Of a stretch of DNA of 26,235 bases, positions 8,710 to 15,974 are shown piece after piece. Within the stretch, counting starts at the first letter, position 1, and each line of letters opens with the position of its first letter. Origin of the DNA: Bacillota bacterium. Its GTDB lineage: Bacteria; Bacillota; Bacilli; Paenibacillales; Paenibacillaceae. The position numbers and the translations under genes were made by a program. Under the pieces are notes generated by a model that worked only from the letters and a program-made list of their open reading frames with translations, did no database searches and was not told where the DNA came from. The stretch is taken from the NCBI GenBank assembly GCA_023433615.1, contig JAEZCJ010000142.1, forward strand, positions 1-26,235. Reading direction: 5' to 3'.

Positions 8710-9069
8710 ATGGCAAAAGTACGGGTCGGCCGCGTAGGCGAGCAGATCAAGAAGGAGCTTAGCCAGATCATTCAGCAAGAGCTGAAGGATCCGCGCATCG
8801 GCTTCATTACGGTGACCGGCGTCGAGGTAACAAGCGACCTGTCGCAAGCGAAGGTGTATCTCAGCGTGCTGGGCAGCGAAGAACAGAAAGAAGCCACGCT
8901 TGCGGCGCTTGCGCGCGGCAAGGGCTTCCTCCGTTCGGAGCTGGGCAAGCGGGTATTGCTTCGCCACACGCCGGAGCTGATCTTCAAGTTCGACAGCAGC
9001 ATCGAGTATGGAAGCCGCATCGAGTCGCTGCTCGAACAGATTAACGGCCGCGGGCAGGATAACGTATGA
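8710..9069 (+). CDS. rbfA: 30S ribosome-binding factor RbfA
   Basis: RbfA is a small KH-fold protein needed for late 30S assembly and cold adaptation. The 119 residues match the family in length. They show VGEQIKKELSQII at the N-terminus, the strand DPRIGFITVTGVEVTSDLSQAKVY (residues 27–50), and RHTPELIFKFDSSIEYGSRI near the end, including the characteristic TPEL..FKFD. It starts 7 nt after the infB stop and its end overlaps the next gene by 4 nt (ATGA). Confidence 0.97.
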   Translation: MAKVRVGRVGEQIKKELSQIIQQELKDPRIGFITVTGVEVTSDLSQAKVYLSVLGSEEQKEATLAALARGKGFLRSELGKRVLLRHTPELIFKFDSSIEYGSRIESLLEQINGRGQDNV

Positions 9070-10061
9070 CGGGGCGGAATACGGATTATGGGCGCATGCT
9101 GGAAGACGCGCTCCGATTCATGAACGAGGGAGACGACTATCTGGTCGTCTCCCATGTTCAACCGGACGGCGACGCAATCAGTTCGACGGTAATCGTGCAA
9201 TGGCTGCTCGAGAAGCTGGGCAAGCGCGTCACCCTCATCAATGAGGGGAGCGTTCCTGGACGTCTCGATTATTTGCGTTCTTCCGAACTTATCATGAATT
9301 ATTCCAAGGAGCCGCCGGCACGTACCTTCAAGCGAATCATTGCCGTCGATTGCGCAGACTTCGAGCGAATCGGTCTCGTGCGTCACGTCTTTGAAGAGGA
9401 CTACTCGCTGTTGAATATCGACCATCATCCGACGAACGACGCGTACGGGGCGGTTAACTTGCTGCGCTTCGATGCAGCGGCGACAGCCGAGATTCTGTTC
9501 GACTTAATCGCCGCTGCGGATATCCCGCTTGACGTCGATGTCGCGAAAGCGATTTATACCGGTCTGTTGACGGATACGGGCGGTTTTCGCTACTCGAATA
9601 CGAGCCCTCACGTCATGAGTATCGCGTCCAAACTGCTGGCAGCCGGCGTGAACGGCTTCCAGCTTGCCGATCATCTGCTGGAGCGCATGACGATGCCGCA
9701 GCTGCGAATTCTGCAATGCGGTCTATCGCGCTTGCGCTTCACGGAGGACGGCAAGATCGGCTGGCTCTATATCGAACCGGCTGACATGGCGGAGACCGGT
9801 GCCGTCGGCGAGGACTTGGAAGGATTGGTTAACTACGCCCGCAATATCGACGGGGTCGAAGTCGGCATGCTGTTCAAAGTAACGGAGAAGGGCGACGTAA
9901 AGGTAAGCTTCCGCTCCGCGGGCGAAGCGGATGTCGCGGCGATCGCGCAGACGTTCGGCGGCGGCGGGCACGTGCGAGCATCCGGCTGCCGGTTGCCCGG
10001 GTCGCTGCCCGACGCGATGGAGTCGGTCGTTGAAGCGGTTCGAAAGGCGCTGCAAGCATGA
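9066..10061 (+). CDS. nrnA: DHH/DHHA1 phosphoesterase, NrnA-type oligoribonuclease / pAp phosphatase
   Basis: Members of this family degrade very short RNAs, and many also dephosphorylate pAp; by homology it would finish RNA turnover begun by exonucleases such as PNPase encoded downstream. The 331 residues hold the DHH motifs SHVQPDGDA (H30, D34, D36), D95, DHH at 119–121 and D170 in LLTDTGGF, then a DHHA1 domain with FGGGGHVRASG (297–307). All metal ligands expected of an active enzyme are present. The gene overlaps rbfA and truB by 4 nt each, so all three are co-translated. B. subtilis has no nrnA between rbfA and truB, but many other Firmicutes do. Whether it is NrnA proper or a c-di-AMP-acting relative cannot be decided by eye. 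Confidence 0.9.
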   Translation: MTGRNTDYGRMLEDALRFMNEGDDYLVVSHVQPDGDAISSTVIVQWLLEKLGKRVTLINEGSVPGRLDYLRSSELIMNYSKEPPARTFKRIIAVDCADFERIGLVRHVFEEDYSLLNIDHHPTNDAYGAVNLLRFDAAATAEILFDLIAAADIPLDVDVAKAIYTGLLTDTGGFRYSNTSPHVMSIASKLLAAGVNGFQLADHLLERMTMPQLRILQCGLSRLRFTEDGKIGWLYIEPADMAETGAVGEDLEGLVNYARNIDGVEVGMLFKVTEKGDVKVSFRSAGEADVAAIAQTFGGGGHVRASGCRLPGSLPDAMESVVEAVRKALQA

Positions 10062-10975
10062 AGGGCCAAGAACTAGACGGAATTCTGGCCGTATGGAAGC
10101 CTGCCGGATGGACATCGCACGATGTCGTCGCCAAGGTAAGGGGCATTACGCGCACGAAGCGGATCGGCCATGCCGGCACGCTGGACCCGATGGTCACGGG
10201 GGTGCTGCCGCTATGCATCGGCAGGGCGACGCGGGTCGTCGAATATATGCAGGAACTGCCTAAAGCGTACGAAGCGGTATTGCAGCTCGGCATCGCAACG
10301 GACACCGAGGATATGACCGGAACGGTGCTCGAACGCGCGGAAGCAGCTCACATTACGGATGAATCCGTACTGCGGACGATTGCCGGATTCGTGGGCGAGA
10401 TCGAGCAGGTGCCGCCGATGTATTCGGCCGTCAAGGTCGACGGCAAACGGTTGTACGAGCTGGCGCGAGAAGGCAAGAGCGTCGAACGCAAATCCAGGAA
10501 AGTTACCATCTACTCGATTGAAGTCAAGTTCCTTGAGCTCGGGATCCCTGAGCCGCGGATCGGACTGGCTGTTACATGCTCGAAGGGGACGTACATCCGT
10601 ACGCTGTGCGTCGACATCGGACGTGCTCTCGGCGTCCCTGCCGCGATGGGGGAGCTCAAGCGAACGCGGTCTGCAGGGTTCGAGGAAACCGATTGCTTGA
10701 CGCTCGACGAAATCGGGAAGCTGCAAGCATCGAACGAACTTGCGGCGAAGCTCATGCCGGCCGATCGGGCGCTGGCCTATCTGCCTCGGGCCGAGCTGGA
10801 TGAGCGCAATGCCGACAAGGCGCTGAAGGGACAGAAGCTGTCGCTGACAGCGGCACCGATTGCGGCAGATCACGAAGAGAAGCTGATCCGCTTCTACGGC
10901 GAGCAAGGCTTCATCGGCATCTTCCAAGCCGATCTGGAACTTCGCGCTTGGCGGCCAGTGAAGGTATTCAATTAG
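10058..10975 (+). CDS. truB: tRNA pseudouridine(55) synthase TruB
   Basis: TruB makes the universal pseudouridine 55 in the T-loop of tRNAs. The 305 residues show the catalytic box GHAGTLDPMVTGVLP with Asp43, KAYEAVLQLG, the VPPMYSAVKVDGKRLYELAR segment and CSKGTYIRTL. The C-terminal part carries a small extra domain as in other Bacillales. The start overlaps the nrnA stop by 4 nt. No terminator follows; a 43-nt gap leads to ribF. Confidence 0.97.
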   Translation: MKGQELDGILAVWKPAGWTSHDVVAKVRGITRTKRIGHAGTLDPMVTGVLPLCIGRATRVVEYMQELPKAYEAVLQLGIATDTEDMTGTVLERAEAAHITDESVLRTIAGFVGEIEQVPPMYSAVKVDGKRLYELAREGKSVERKSRKVTIYSIEVKFLELGIPEPRIGLAVTCSKGTYIRTLCVDIGRALGVPAAMGELKRTRSAGFEETDCLTLDEIGKLQASNELAAKLMPADRALAYLPRAELDERNADKALKGQKLSLTAAPIAADHEEKLIRFYGEQGFIGIFQADLELRAWRPVKVFN

Positions 10976-11018
10976 AGATCACGTGACTTAACTTATAAGC
11001 GAATTGCAGGTGTAAGCA

Positions 11019-11966
11019 GTGGAAATCGTTAAGCTGAGCTATCCGTTCGAAGCATCGGACACGGACGGCGGGGAGCGGGAATGCCACATCGCGATCGGCT
11101 ACTTTGACGGGGTGCATGTCGGCCATCAAGCCGTCATCGGCCGAGCGGTCGAATCCGCGCGCCGAGCGGGCAAGCGCGCCGCCGCGATGACGTTCCATCC
11201 GCATCCCAAGGAAGTCCTCGGCCGGGGCGAACGGTACGGAACCGCATTGACCCCGCTCAGAGAGAAGCTGCGCCGGTTCGAGGCTTTAGGCATTGACACC
11301 ACCTACGTCGTGGAGTTCGACCGCGCGTTCGCGGCCGTCTCTGCCGAAGATTTCGTCGCCAACGCGCTGCGTCCGCTCGGCATTAAAGCGGTCGTCGTCG
11401 GCTTCGACTTCACGGTCGGCAGCAGAGGGTCGGGTACGCCGGAGCTGCTCCGGCAGCTCGGCGCACCGGACATTGAAGTCGATATCGTCGCGCCTCAGGC
11501 GCTTGACGAGACGAAGGTCAGCAGTTCACGCATCCGCGAAGCGCTTGAGCAAGGCGACGTGCGGAGCGCGACGCCGCTTCTCGGGCGGCCTTATCGGATC
11601 GAGGGGACGGTCGTCAGCGGTGACCGCAGGGGGCGTACGATCGGGTTCCCGACCGCGAACGTGGAGCCGGACGGCAACTATTTGCTGCCGCGCCTCGGCG
11701 TCTATGCCGTTAGAGTTCTTGTAGGCGGCCGCAGCTATGAAGCCGTGCTGAACCTAGGCGTTAAGCCGACCTTCCACGACGATCTGCCGGAGCCCAAGCT
11801 CGAGGCGCATCTATTCGACTTCAACGGCGACGTCTACGGGGAACGGATGAGCATCGACTTCATCGCATTCCTGCGCCCGGAACAAAAGTTCGGCGGCGTC
11901 GAGCAACTGGTCGCGCAGATCCGCGCGGATGCGGACAGCGCACGCGCCGTTCTGAACACGCAATAA
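11019..11966 (+). CDS. ribF: Bifunctional riboflavin kinase / FAD synthetase
   Basis: RibF turns riboflavin into FMN and then FAD. The N-terminal nucleotidyltransferase domain has GYFDGVHVGHQ (27–37), FHPHPKEVL and the SSSRIREAL motif. The C-terminal flavokinase domain has GRPYRIEGTVVSGDRRGR and IGFPTANV, with the PTAN signature. 315 residues is the usual length. It starts with GTG 11019 behind a weak AGGTG Shine-Dalgarno. It is the last gene of the rimP operon; 20 nt after its stop the repeat element at 11987 begins, with no classical terminator. Confidence 0.96.
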   Translation: MEIVKLSYPFEASDTDGGERECHIAIGYFDGVHVGHQAVIGRAVESARRAGKRAAAMTFHPHPKEVLGRGERYGTALTPLREKLRRFEALGIDTTYVVEFDRAFAAVSAEDFVANALRPLGIKAVVVGFDFTVGSRGSGTPELLRQLGAPDIEVDIVAPQALDETKVSSSRIREALEQGDVRSATPLLGRPYRIEGTVVSGDRRGRTIGFPTANVEPDGNYLLPRLGVYAVRVLVGGRSYEAVLNLGVKPTFHDDLPEPKLEAHLFDFNGDVYGERMSIDFIAFLRPEQKFGGVEQLVAQIRADADSARAVLNTQ

Positions 11967-11986
11967 GCAACTGATTGAACTTCCAT

Positions 11987-12095
11987 AAAGATCAATTGTC
12001 AGTACCGAGAAGGTTGGACGATAGTAGCAATTGAGGAGCGGAGCGTAGACAGATCTACGTGAGCACCGGAAATTGCGCTAGCGTTCAAGATTCGA
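11987..12095 (+). repeat. Dispersed 109-nt hairpin repeat, copy 1 (after ribF)
   Basis: This stretch aligns without gaps to 25061–25169, with 92 of 109 identical bases by my count. Positions 12009–12093 fold into a long imperfect hairpin: GAA/TTC, a 2x2 GG/GA internal loop, TTGGACG (12014–12020) with CGTTCAA (12082–12088), TAG/CTA, CAATT/AATTG, GGAGC/GCACC and the tip stem CGTAG/CTACG around ACAGAT. It starts 20 nt after the ribF stop and ends before the rpsO promoter, so it would form the 3' untranslated region of the operon. There is no T-run. I do not recognise a named family. Confidence 0.85.
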
Positions 12096-12105
12096 TGGAT
12101 CACAA

Positions 12106-12134
12106 TTGATCCCTGTGAGCGAATGTGCTATACT
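12106..12134 (+). promoter_or_regulatory. Sigma-A promoter of rpsO
   Basis: TTGATC (12106–12111) and TATACT (12129–12134) are 17 nt apart. Transcription would begin near 12141, about 105 nt before the rpsO start codon. Confidence 0.7.
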
Positions 12135-12140
12135 TGTTTT

Positions 12141-12229
12141 CGTTGCGGCATTCGAGCCGCGCACGGAACCTTGGCTTGGTTGCACGCCCTCACCGACGGC
12201 GACGAGGCTACAGGCGATTCTAACGATAC
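12141..12229 (+). promoter_or_regulatory. rpsO 5' leader with several short stems, possible S15 autoregulatory region
   Basis: The leader holds a 5-bp hairpin GCGGC/GCCGC (12145–12160), AACC/GGTT (12167–12170 with 12178–12181) and CCTC/GAGG (12188–12191 with 12204–12207) just before the Shine-Dalgarno. Ribosomal protein S15 represses its own mRNA through leader structures in several phyla. A similar role here is inference from position and fold; no known S15 motif was matched. Confidence 0.4.
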
Positions 12230-12245
12230 GGAGGTGAACACTAGG

Positions 12246-12515
12246 ATGGCAATTACTCAAGAACGCAAGAACGAAGTGATCGACACGCACAAGACGCACG
12301 CGAACGACACCGGGTCACCGGAAGTTCAAGTCGCTATCCTGACGGAGAACATCACCAACCTGACGCAGCATCTGCGGACGCACAAGAAGGATCATCACTC
12401 GCGTCGCGGCCTGCTCAAGATGGTCGGCCAACGCCGTAAACTTCTGGCTTACCTGAAGAACAAAGATGTTCGTCGCTACAGCGCGCTGATTGAAAAACTC
12501 GGTCTTCGCCGATAA
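12246..12515 (+). CDS. rpsO: 30S ribosomal protein S15
   Basis: S15 binds 16S rRNA early in 30S assembly and forms an intersubunit bridge. The 89 residues match the universal length and pattern: TGSPEVQVAILTENI, LTQHLRTHKKDHHSRRGLL and KLLAYLKNKD. ATG 12246 is chosen because GGAGGTGA ends 8 nt upstream (12230–12237) and the protein begins MAITQERK. The frame stays open upstream to 12123, but that stretch is leader RNA. It is its own unit, with a promoter before it and a terminator after it. Confidence 0.98.
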   Translation: MAITQERKNEVIDTHKTHANDTGSPEVQVAILTENITNLTQHLRTHKKDHHSRRGLLKMVGQRRKLLAYLKNKDVRRYSALIEKLGLRR

Positions 12516-12527
12516 TCATGCAGGGAC

Positions 12528-12592
12528 AAAAGCAACCCGGCTGTCAGGCCGTCCGGCGAATCGGACGGCAATATGGCACCTGGTTGCTTTTT
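12528..12592 (+). terminator. rpsO terminator, two-tier hairpin
   Basis: The 10-bp stem AAAAGCAACC (12528–12537) with GGTTGCTTTT (12582–12591) runs into a five-T tract. Its loop holds an 8-bp inner hairpin, GCCGTCCG (12548–12555) with CGGACGGC (12562–12569). It should end rpsO transcripts and limit read-through into pnp. Confidence 0.8.
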
Positions 12593-12599
12593 GCCATAT
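12571..12599 (+). promoter_or_regulatory. Alternative helix overlapping the rpsO terminator
   Basis: ATATGGCA (12571–12578) is perfectly complementary to TGCCATAT (12592–12599). The 13-nt loop between them contains the 3' arm of the rpsO terminator, so this helix and the terminator stem are hard to form together. It could shape read-through into pnp or serve as a cleavage site; this is inference. Confidence 0.45.
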
Positions 12600-12678
12600 G
12601 TCGACGGACGGGCTGTCCGCGGCAGGAGTCCGCTTAGTCAATGTTGAATGGTAATACGATACATAAAGGAGGCAAACT

Positions 12679-14784
12679 ATGTTACATCGTGTTGAGATGC
12701 AGCTCGGCGGTCGTCCGCTGATCCTGGAGACAGGACGTCTGGCGAAGCAAGCCAACGCTGCGGTTACGGTTCGATACGGCGATACAGTCGTACTCTGTAC
12801 GGTCACGGCATCGTCTGAACCGAAGGATTTGGACTTCTTCCCGCTGACGGTGAATTACGAAGAGAAGCTCTATGCCGTCGGCAAAATTCCGGGTGGCTTC
12901 ATTAAACGGGAAGGTCGTCCGAGCGAGAAGGCAATCCTGTCCAGCCGTCTGACCGACCGGCCGATACGTCCGCTATTCCCTGAAGGCTTCCGCAACGACG
13001 TCCAAATCGTTGACCTCGTCATGAGCGTGGATCAAGACTGCCCGCCGGAAATTGCGGCGATGATCGGCACTTCCGCATCGCTCGCGATCTCCGACGTTCC
13101 GTTCAACGGCCCGATCGGCGGGGTAATCGTCGGCCGGATCGACGGGAAGTTCATCATTAACCCGACGATCGAGCAAGAAGCGCTGACCGATATTTTCGTC
13201 GTAGTCGCCGGCACGAAGGACGCCATCATGATGGTGGAAGCCGAGGCGAACGAGGTCTCCGAGGACGTGATGCTCGAAGCGATCATGTTCGGACACGACG
13301 AGATCAAGAAGATCGTAGCCGTGATCGAAGAACTCGTGGCAATTGCAGGCAAGCCGAAAATGGCTGTCAAGCTGCATGCAGTCGACGGCGAAGTGAATCG
13401 CGCCGTCCGCGAATACGCTTCCGGAAGGCTCGTCGATGCGATCCGCATTCCGGAGAAGCACGCCCGCCAAGAAGCCATCGATGCAGTCAATGCGGATACG
13501 GCTGCCCATTTCGGACCGATCTACGCCGACACGCCTGATCGGATGGACGACGTGAAGGAAGTGCTGTACGACATCGTGAAGGAAGAAGTACGCCGTTTGA
13601 TCACGCATGACAAGGTTCGTCCGGACGGACGCGCGCTCAGCGAGATCCGCCCGATCGACTGCGACGTCGCGCTGCTGCCGCGTACGCACGGTTCCGGCCT
13701 CTTCACGCGCGGTCAGACGCAGGCGCTCAGCATCTGTACGCTAGGCGCGCTGGGCGATGTTCAGATTCTGGACGGCATCGATCTTGCGGAGACGAAGCGG
13801 TTCATGCATCATTATAACTTCCCGCCGTTCAGCGTAGGCGAAGCTCGTCCGCTGCGTGCGCCAGGACGCCGCGAAATCGGACACGGCGCGCTCGGCGAGC
13901 GTGCGCTGTCCAAAGTCATCCCGCCGGAATCCGAATTCCCGTATACGATCCGTCTGGTCTCCGAGGTGCTGGAATCGAACGGTTCCACGTCCCAAGCTTC
14001 GATCTGCGCCAGCACGCTGGCGATGATGGACGCAGGCGTTCCGATCAAGGCGCCGGTTGCCGGCATCGCGATGGGGCTCATCAAGGACGGCCAACATTTC
14101 TCGATTCTATCCGATATTCAAGGGATGGAAGACCATCTCGGCGATATGGACTTCAAGGTGGCAGGCACGGCTGAAGGCGTGACGGCTATCCAGATGGATA
14201 TCAAGATCGACGGCATCGACCGCGCGATTCTTGAGCAAGCGCTTGAGCAGGCTCGCGAAGGCCGCTTGCATATTCTGGGCAAGATGATGGAAGTGATGAA
14301 GGAGCCGCGCAAGAATCTGTCCCAATACGCACCGAAAATTCTCATCATGCAGATCAACCCGGACAAGATTCGCGACGTCATCGGCGCAGGCGGCAAGATC
14401 ATCAACAAGATCATCGAAGAGACCGGCGTCAAGATCGATATCGAGCAGGACGGCAAAGTGTTCATCGCTTCCTCGAACGAAGAGATGAACCAGAAGGCCC
14501 GCTCCATTATCGAAGGCATCGTGAAGGAAGTCGTGGTCGGCGAGATCTATCTCGGTACGGTCAAGCGCATCGAGAAGTTCGGCGCATTCGTCGAGATTCT
14601 CCCGAACAAGGACGGATTGGTTCACATTTCGCAGCTCTCCAATGAGCGAGTCGCGAAGACCGAAGACGCCGTCAAGATCGGCGACAAGATCATGGTCAAG
14701 GTGACCGAGATCGACGGTCAAGGCCGCATTAACCTCTCGCATAAGGCGACGCTTGCGGCGCCGGCGGAAGGCACCAAAGCTTAA
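12679..14784 (+). CDS. pnp: Polyribonucleotide nucleotidyltransferase (PNPase)
   Basis: PNPase degrades RNA 3'-to-5' using phosphate and is a central exonuclease of mRNA decay. The 701 residues contain two RNase PH domains, the second with FPPFSVGEARP, PGRREIGHGALGERAL and the active-site stretch LGDMDFKVAGTAEGVTA. A KH domain (IRDVIGAGGKIINKI) and a C-terminal S1 domain (LGTVKRIEKFGAFVEI) follow. The KH loop is GAGG, which keeps the GxxG pattern. AAGGAGG lies 7 nt before ATG 12679. I see only a weak promoter candidate, TAGTCA (12635–12640) with GATACA (12658–12663), so some expression may come from rpsO read-through. Confidence 0.98.
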   Translation: MLHRVEMQLGGRPLILETGRLAKQANAAVTVRYGDTVVLCTVTASSEPKDLDFFPLTVNYEEKLYAVGKIPGGFIKREGRPSEKAILSSRLTDRPIRPLFPEGFRNDVQIVDLVMSVDQDCPPEIAAMIGTSASLAISDVPFNGPIGGVIVGRIDGKFIINPTIEQEALTDIFVVVAGTKDAIMMVEAEANEVSEDVMLEAIMFGHDEIKKIVAVIEELVAIAGKPKMAVKLHAVDGEVNRAVREYASGRLVDAIRIPEKHARQEAIDAVNADTAAHFGPIYADTPDRMDDVKEVLYDIVKEEVRRLITHDKVRPDGRALSEIRPIDCDVALLPRTHGSGLFTRGQTQALSICTLGALGDVQILDGIDLAETKRFMHHYNFPPFSVGEARPLRAPGRREIGHGALGERALSKVIPPESEFPYTIRLVSEVLESNGSTSQASICASTLAMMDAGVPIKAPVAGIAMGLIKDGQHFSILSDIQGMEDHLGDMDFKVAGTAEGVTAIQMDIKIDGIDRAILEQALEQAREGRLHILGKMMEVMKEPRKNLSQYAPKILIMQINPDKIRDVIGAGGKIINKIIEETGVKIDIEQDGKVFIASSNEEMNQKARSIIEGIVKEVVVGEIYLGTVKRIEKFGAFVEILPNKDGLVHISQLSNERVAKTEDAVKIGDKIMVKVTEIDGQGRINLSHKATLAAPAEGTKA

Positions 14785-14799
14785 TACAACGCGAAGACG

Positions 14800-14828
14800 A
14801 AGAGGCAGCCGACGGTCTGTCTCTTTTT
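14800..14828 (+). terminator. pnp terminator
   Basis: AAGAGGCAG and CTGTCTCTT pair (one G·U) around an 8-nt loop and lead into a T5 run, 15 nt after the pnp stop. Confidence 0.8.
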
Positions 14829-14836
14829 GCATGCGC

Positions 14837-14865
14837 ACATATTCTTGTCCCTTCCTTCATAAGAT
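14837..14865 (+). promoter_or_regulatory. Candidate sigma-E promoter for the deacetylase-like gene
   Basis: ACATATT (14837–14843) resembles the sigma-E -35 (GHATATT, one mismatch). After 14 nt comes CATAAGAT (14858–14865), six of eight matches to the -10 CATACAMT. The start would be near 14872, just before the Shine-Dalgarno. That fits a mother-cell sporulation gene, but the match is by eye only. Confidence 0.45.
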
Positions 14866-14895
14866 GATTGCAACAAGCTGGAGAGGGTGCGGGGA

Positions 14896-15897
14896 ATGCG
14901 GGGTAAAGCGGCGGCAATGGCTGTATGCATGGCGGTGGTGTGGGCGCTGGCGGGCTGGAACGGACCGCTCGGCGCCTACGTGGCAAGCGTGAAGCAGGAC
15001 GGGCGAGCGATGAATGCGTACGCGGTACGGACAGGCAATCTGGAAGGCGTTGATCCGCTGCTCGCGCGCATTCGCGAGGAAGCGGAGCAGGAGCGGATCA
15101 AGCCGGTCAATGCCGTGGTGGATCGCGTATGGAAGGCGATCCCCGGCTATAACGGTCTGGAGGTCGATATCGACCGAACGTATGAGGCGATGCTCGGCCA
15201 GCCGGCCGACGCGCCGCTCAAGTTCATCTATCGCGAGGTTGAGCCTGAAGTGAGCCTGGATGATCTGGGGGCGCATCCGATCTACAGAGGCAATCCGAAG
15301 AAGCCGATGGCCGCGCTCATGATCAATGTTGCCTGGGGCAATGAATACATCGGGCCCATGCTGGATACCCTCGACAAGGAGAAGGTGAAAGCAACTTTTT
15401 TCCTAGACGGGACCTGGCTGAAAAATAACCCCGATCTGGCGAAGCAAATTGCATCGCGCGGCCATGAAATGTCCAATCATGCCTATACGCACCCGGACAT
15501 GGCCGCACTCGGGCGCAGTCAGCAATATCGGCAGATCGAACGGACGGAGACGCTGCTGCGCGCGACGCTGGAGGTCCACAACCGATGGTTCGCGCCGCCT
15601 TCGGGCTCCTATAACGAGACGACCGTGAAGACCGCATACGAGCTGGGACTCAAGACCGTCCTCTGGACGGTCGATACGGTGGACTGGAAGCGGCCGCCTG
15701 CGGCGCAAATCGTCAGCAAGATTGCCAGATCCGTCGGTCCGGGCTCGCTTGTGCTGATGCATCCGACCGCATCCTCGCGCGACGCTCTTGAAGGAATGAT
15801 CGCATCGATCCGCAGCAAGGGTCTCAAGCTAGGGACCGTATCCGACACCTTGTCGGAGAAGCGAGTGCCGAACGACGGAGCTGCGGCCGGTCAATGA
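14896..15897 (+). CDS. Polysaccharide deacetylase-like protein, YlxY type, altered NodB motif 1
   Basis: A 333-residue exported protein: a hydrophobic N-terminus (about 5–22) acts as signal or anchor, followed by a NodB-type carbohydrate esterase 4 domain from about residue 138. Motif 2 is intact (NHAYTHP, metal ligands H195 and H199). Motif 3 is RWFAPPSG (230–237), motif 4 DTVDW (260–264) and motif 5 LMH (287–289). Motif 1, normally TFDDG with the catalytic base and a metal ligand, reads INVAWGNE (143–150), so both aspartates are gone. Synteny with B. subtilis ylxY supports the family. Activity is doubtful; a binding or structural role in sporulation is possible. ATG 14896 is chosen because GGAGAGG (14880–14886) is 9 nt upstream. 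Confidence 0.88.
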   Translation: MRGKAAAMAVCMAVVWALAGWNGPLGAYVASVKQDGRAMNAYAVRTGNLEGVDPLLARIREEAEQERIKPVNAVVDRVWKAIPGYNGLEVDIDRTYEAMLGQPADAPLKFIYREVEPEVSLDDLGAHPIYRGNPKKPMAALMINVAWGNEYIGPMLDTLDKEKVKATFFLDGTWLKNNPDLAKQIASRGHEMSNHAYTHPDMAALGRSQQYRQIERTETLLRATLEVHNRWFAPPSGSYNETTVKTAYELGLKTVLWTVDTVDWKRPPAAQIVSKIARSVGPGSLVLMHPTASSRDALEGMIASIRSKGLKLGTVSDTLSEKRVPNDGAAAGQ

Positions 15898-15915
15898 TCG
15901 ATATCGATTGCGCGG

Positions 15916-15944
15916 TTGAGGCAATTGCCTGATTCTGCTATAGT
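15916..15944 (+). promoter_or_regulatory. Sigma-A promoter for the M16 peptidase–dut pair
   Basis: TTGAGG (15916–15921) and TATAGT (15939–15944) are separated by 17 nt, 30 nt before the peptidase GTG. Confidence 0.65.
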
Positions 15945-15974
15945 GTAATCATTGATTTTCTAGGAGGCTGCTGG

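Noticed and set aside
6652..8967. 771-codon open frame on the minus strand opposite infB
   Set aside because: It is a shadow of infB: high G+C and infB codon bias remove stops in that frame. The translation resembles no family I know and infB is certain on the other strand.
12033..12062. Kink-turn in the dispersed repeat
   Set aside because: The GGAG/TGA internal loop of copy 1 hints at tandem G·A pairs, but copy 2 has GCAG, which breaks them, and the three-nucleotide bulge is not there.
11987..12095. The dispersed repeat as an insertion-sequence remnant
   Set aside because: There are no terminal inverted repeats, no visible target duplications and no transposase-like frame; internal changes preserve a hairpin instead.
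12123..12245. Longer S15 with an extra 41 residues at the N-terminus
   Set aside because: S15 is 89 residues almost universally and the Shine-Dalgarno GGAGGTGA is placed for ATG 12246; the upstream frame is leader RNA.
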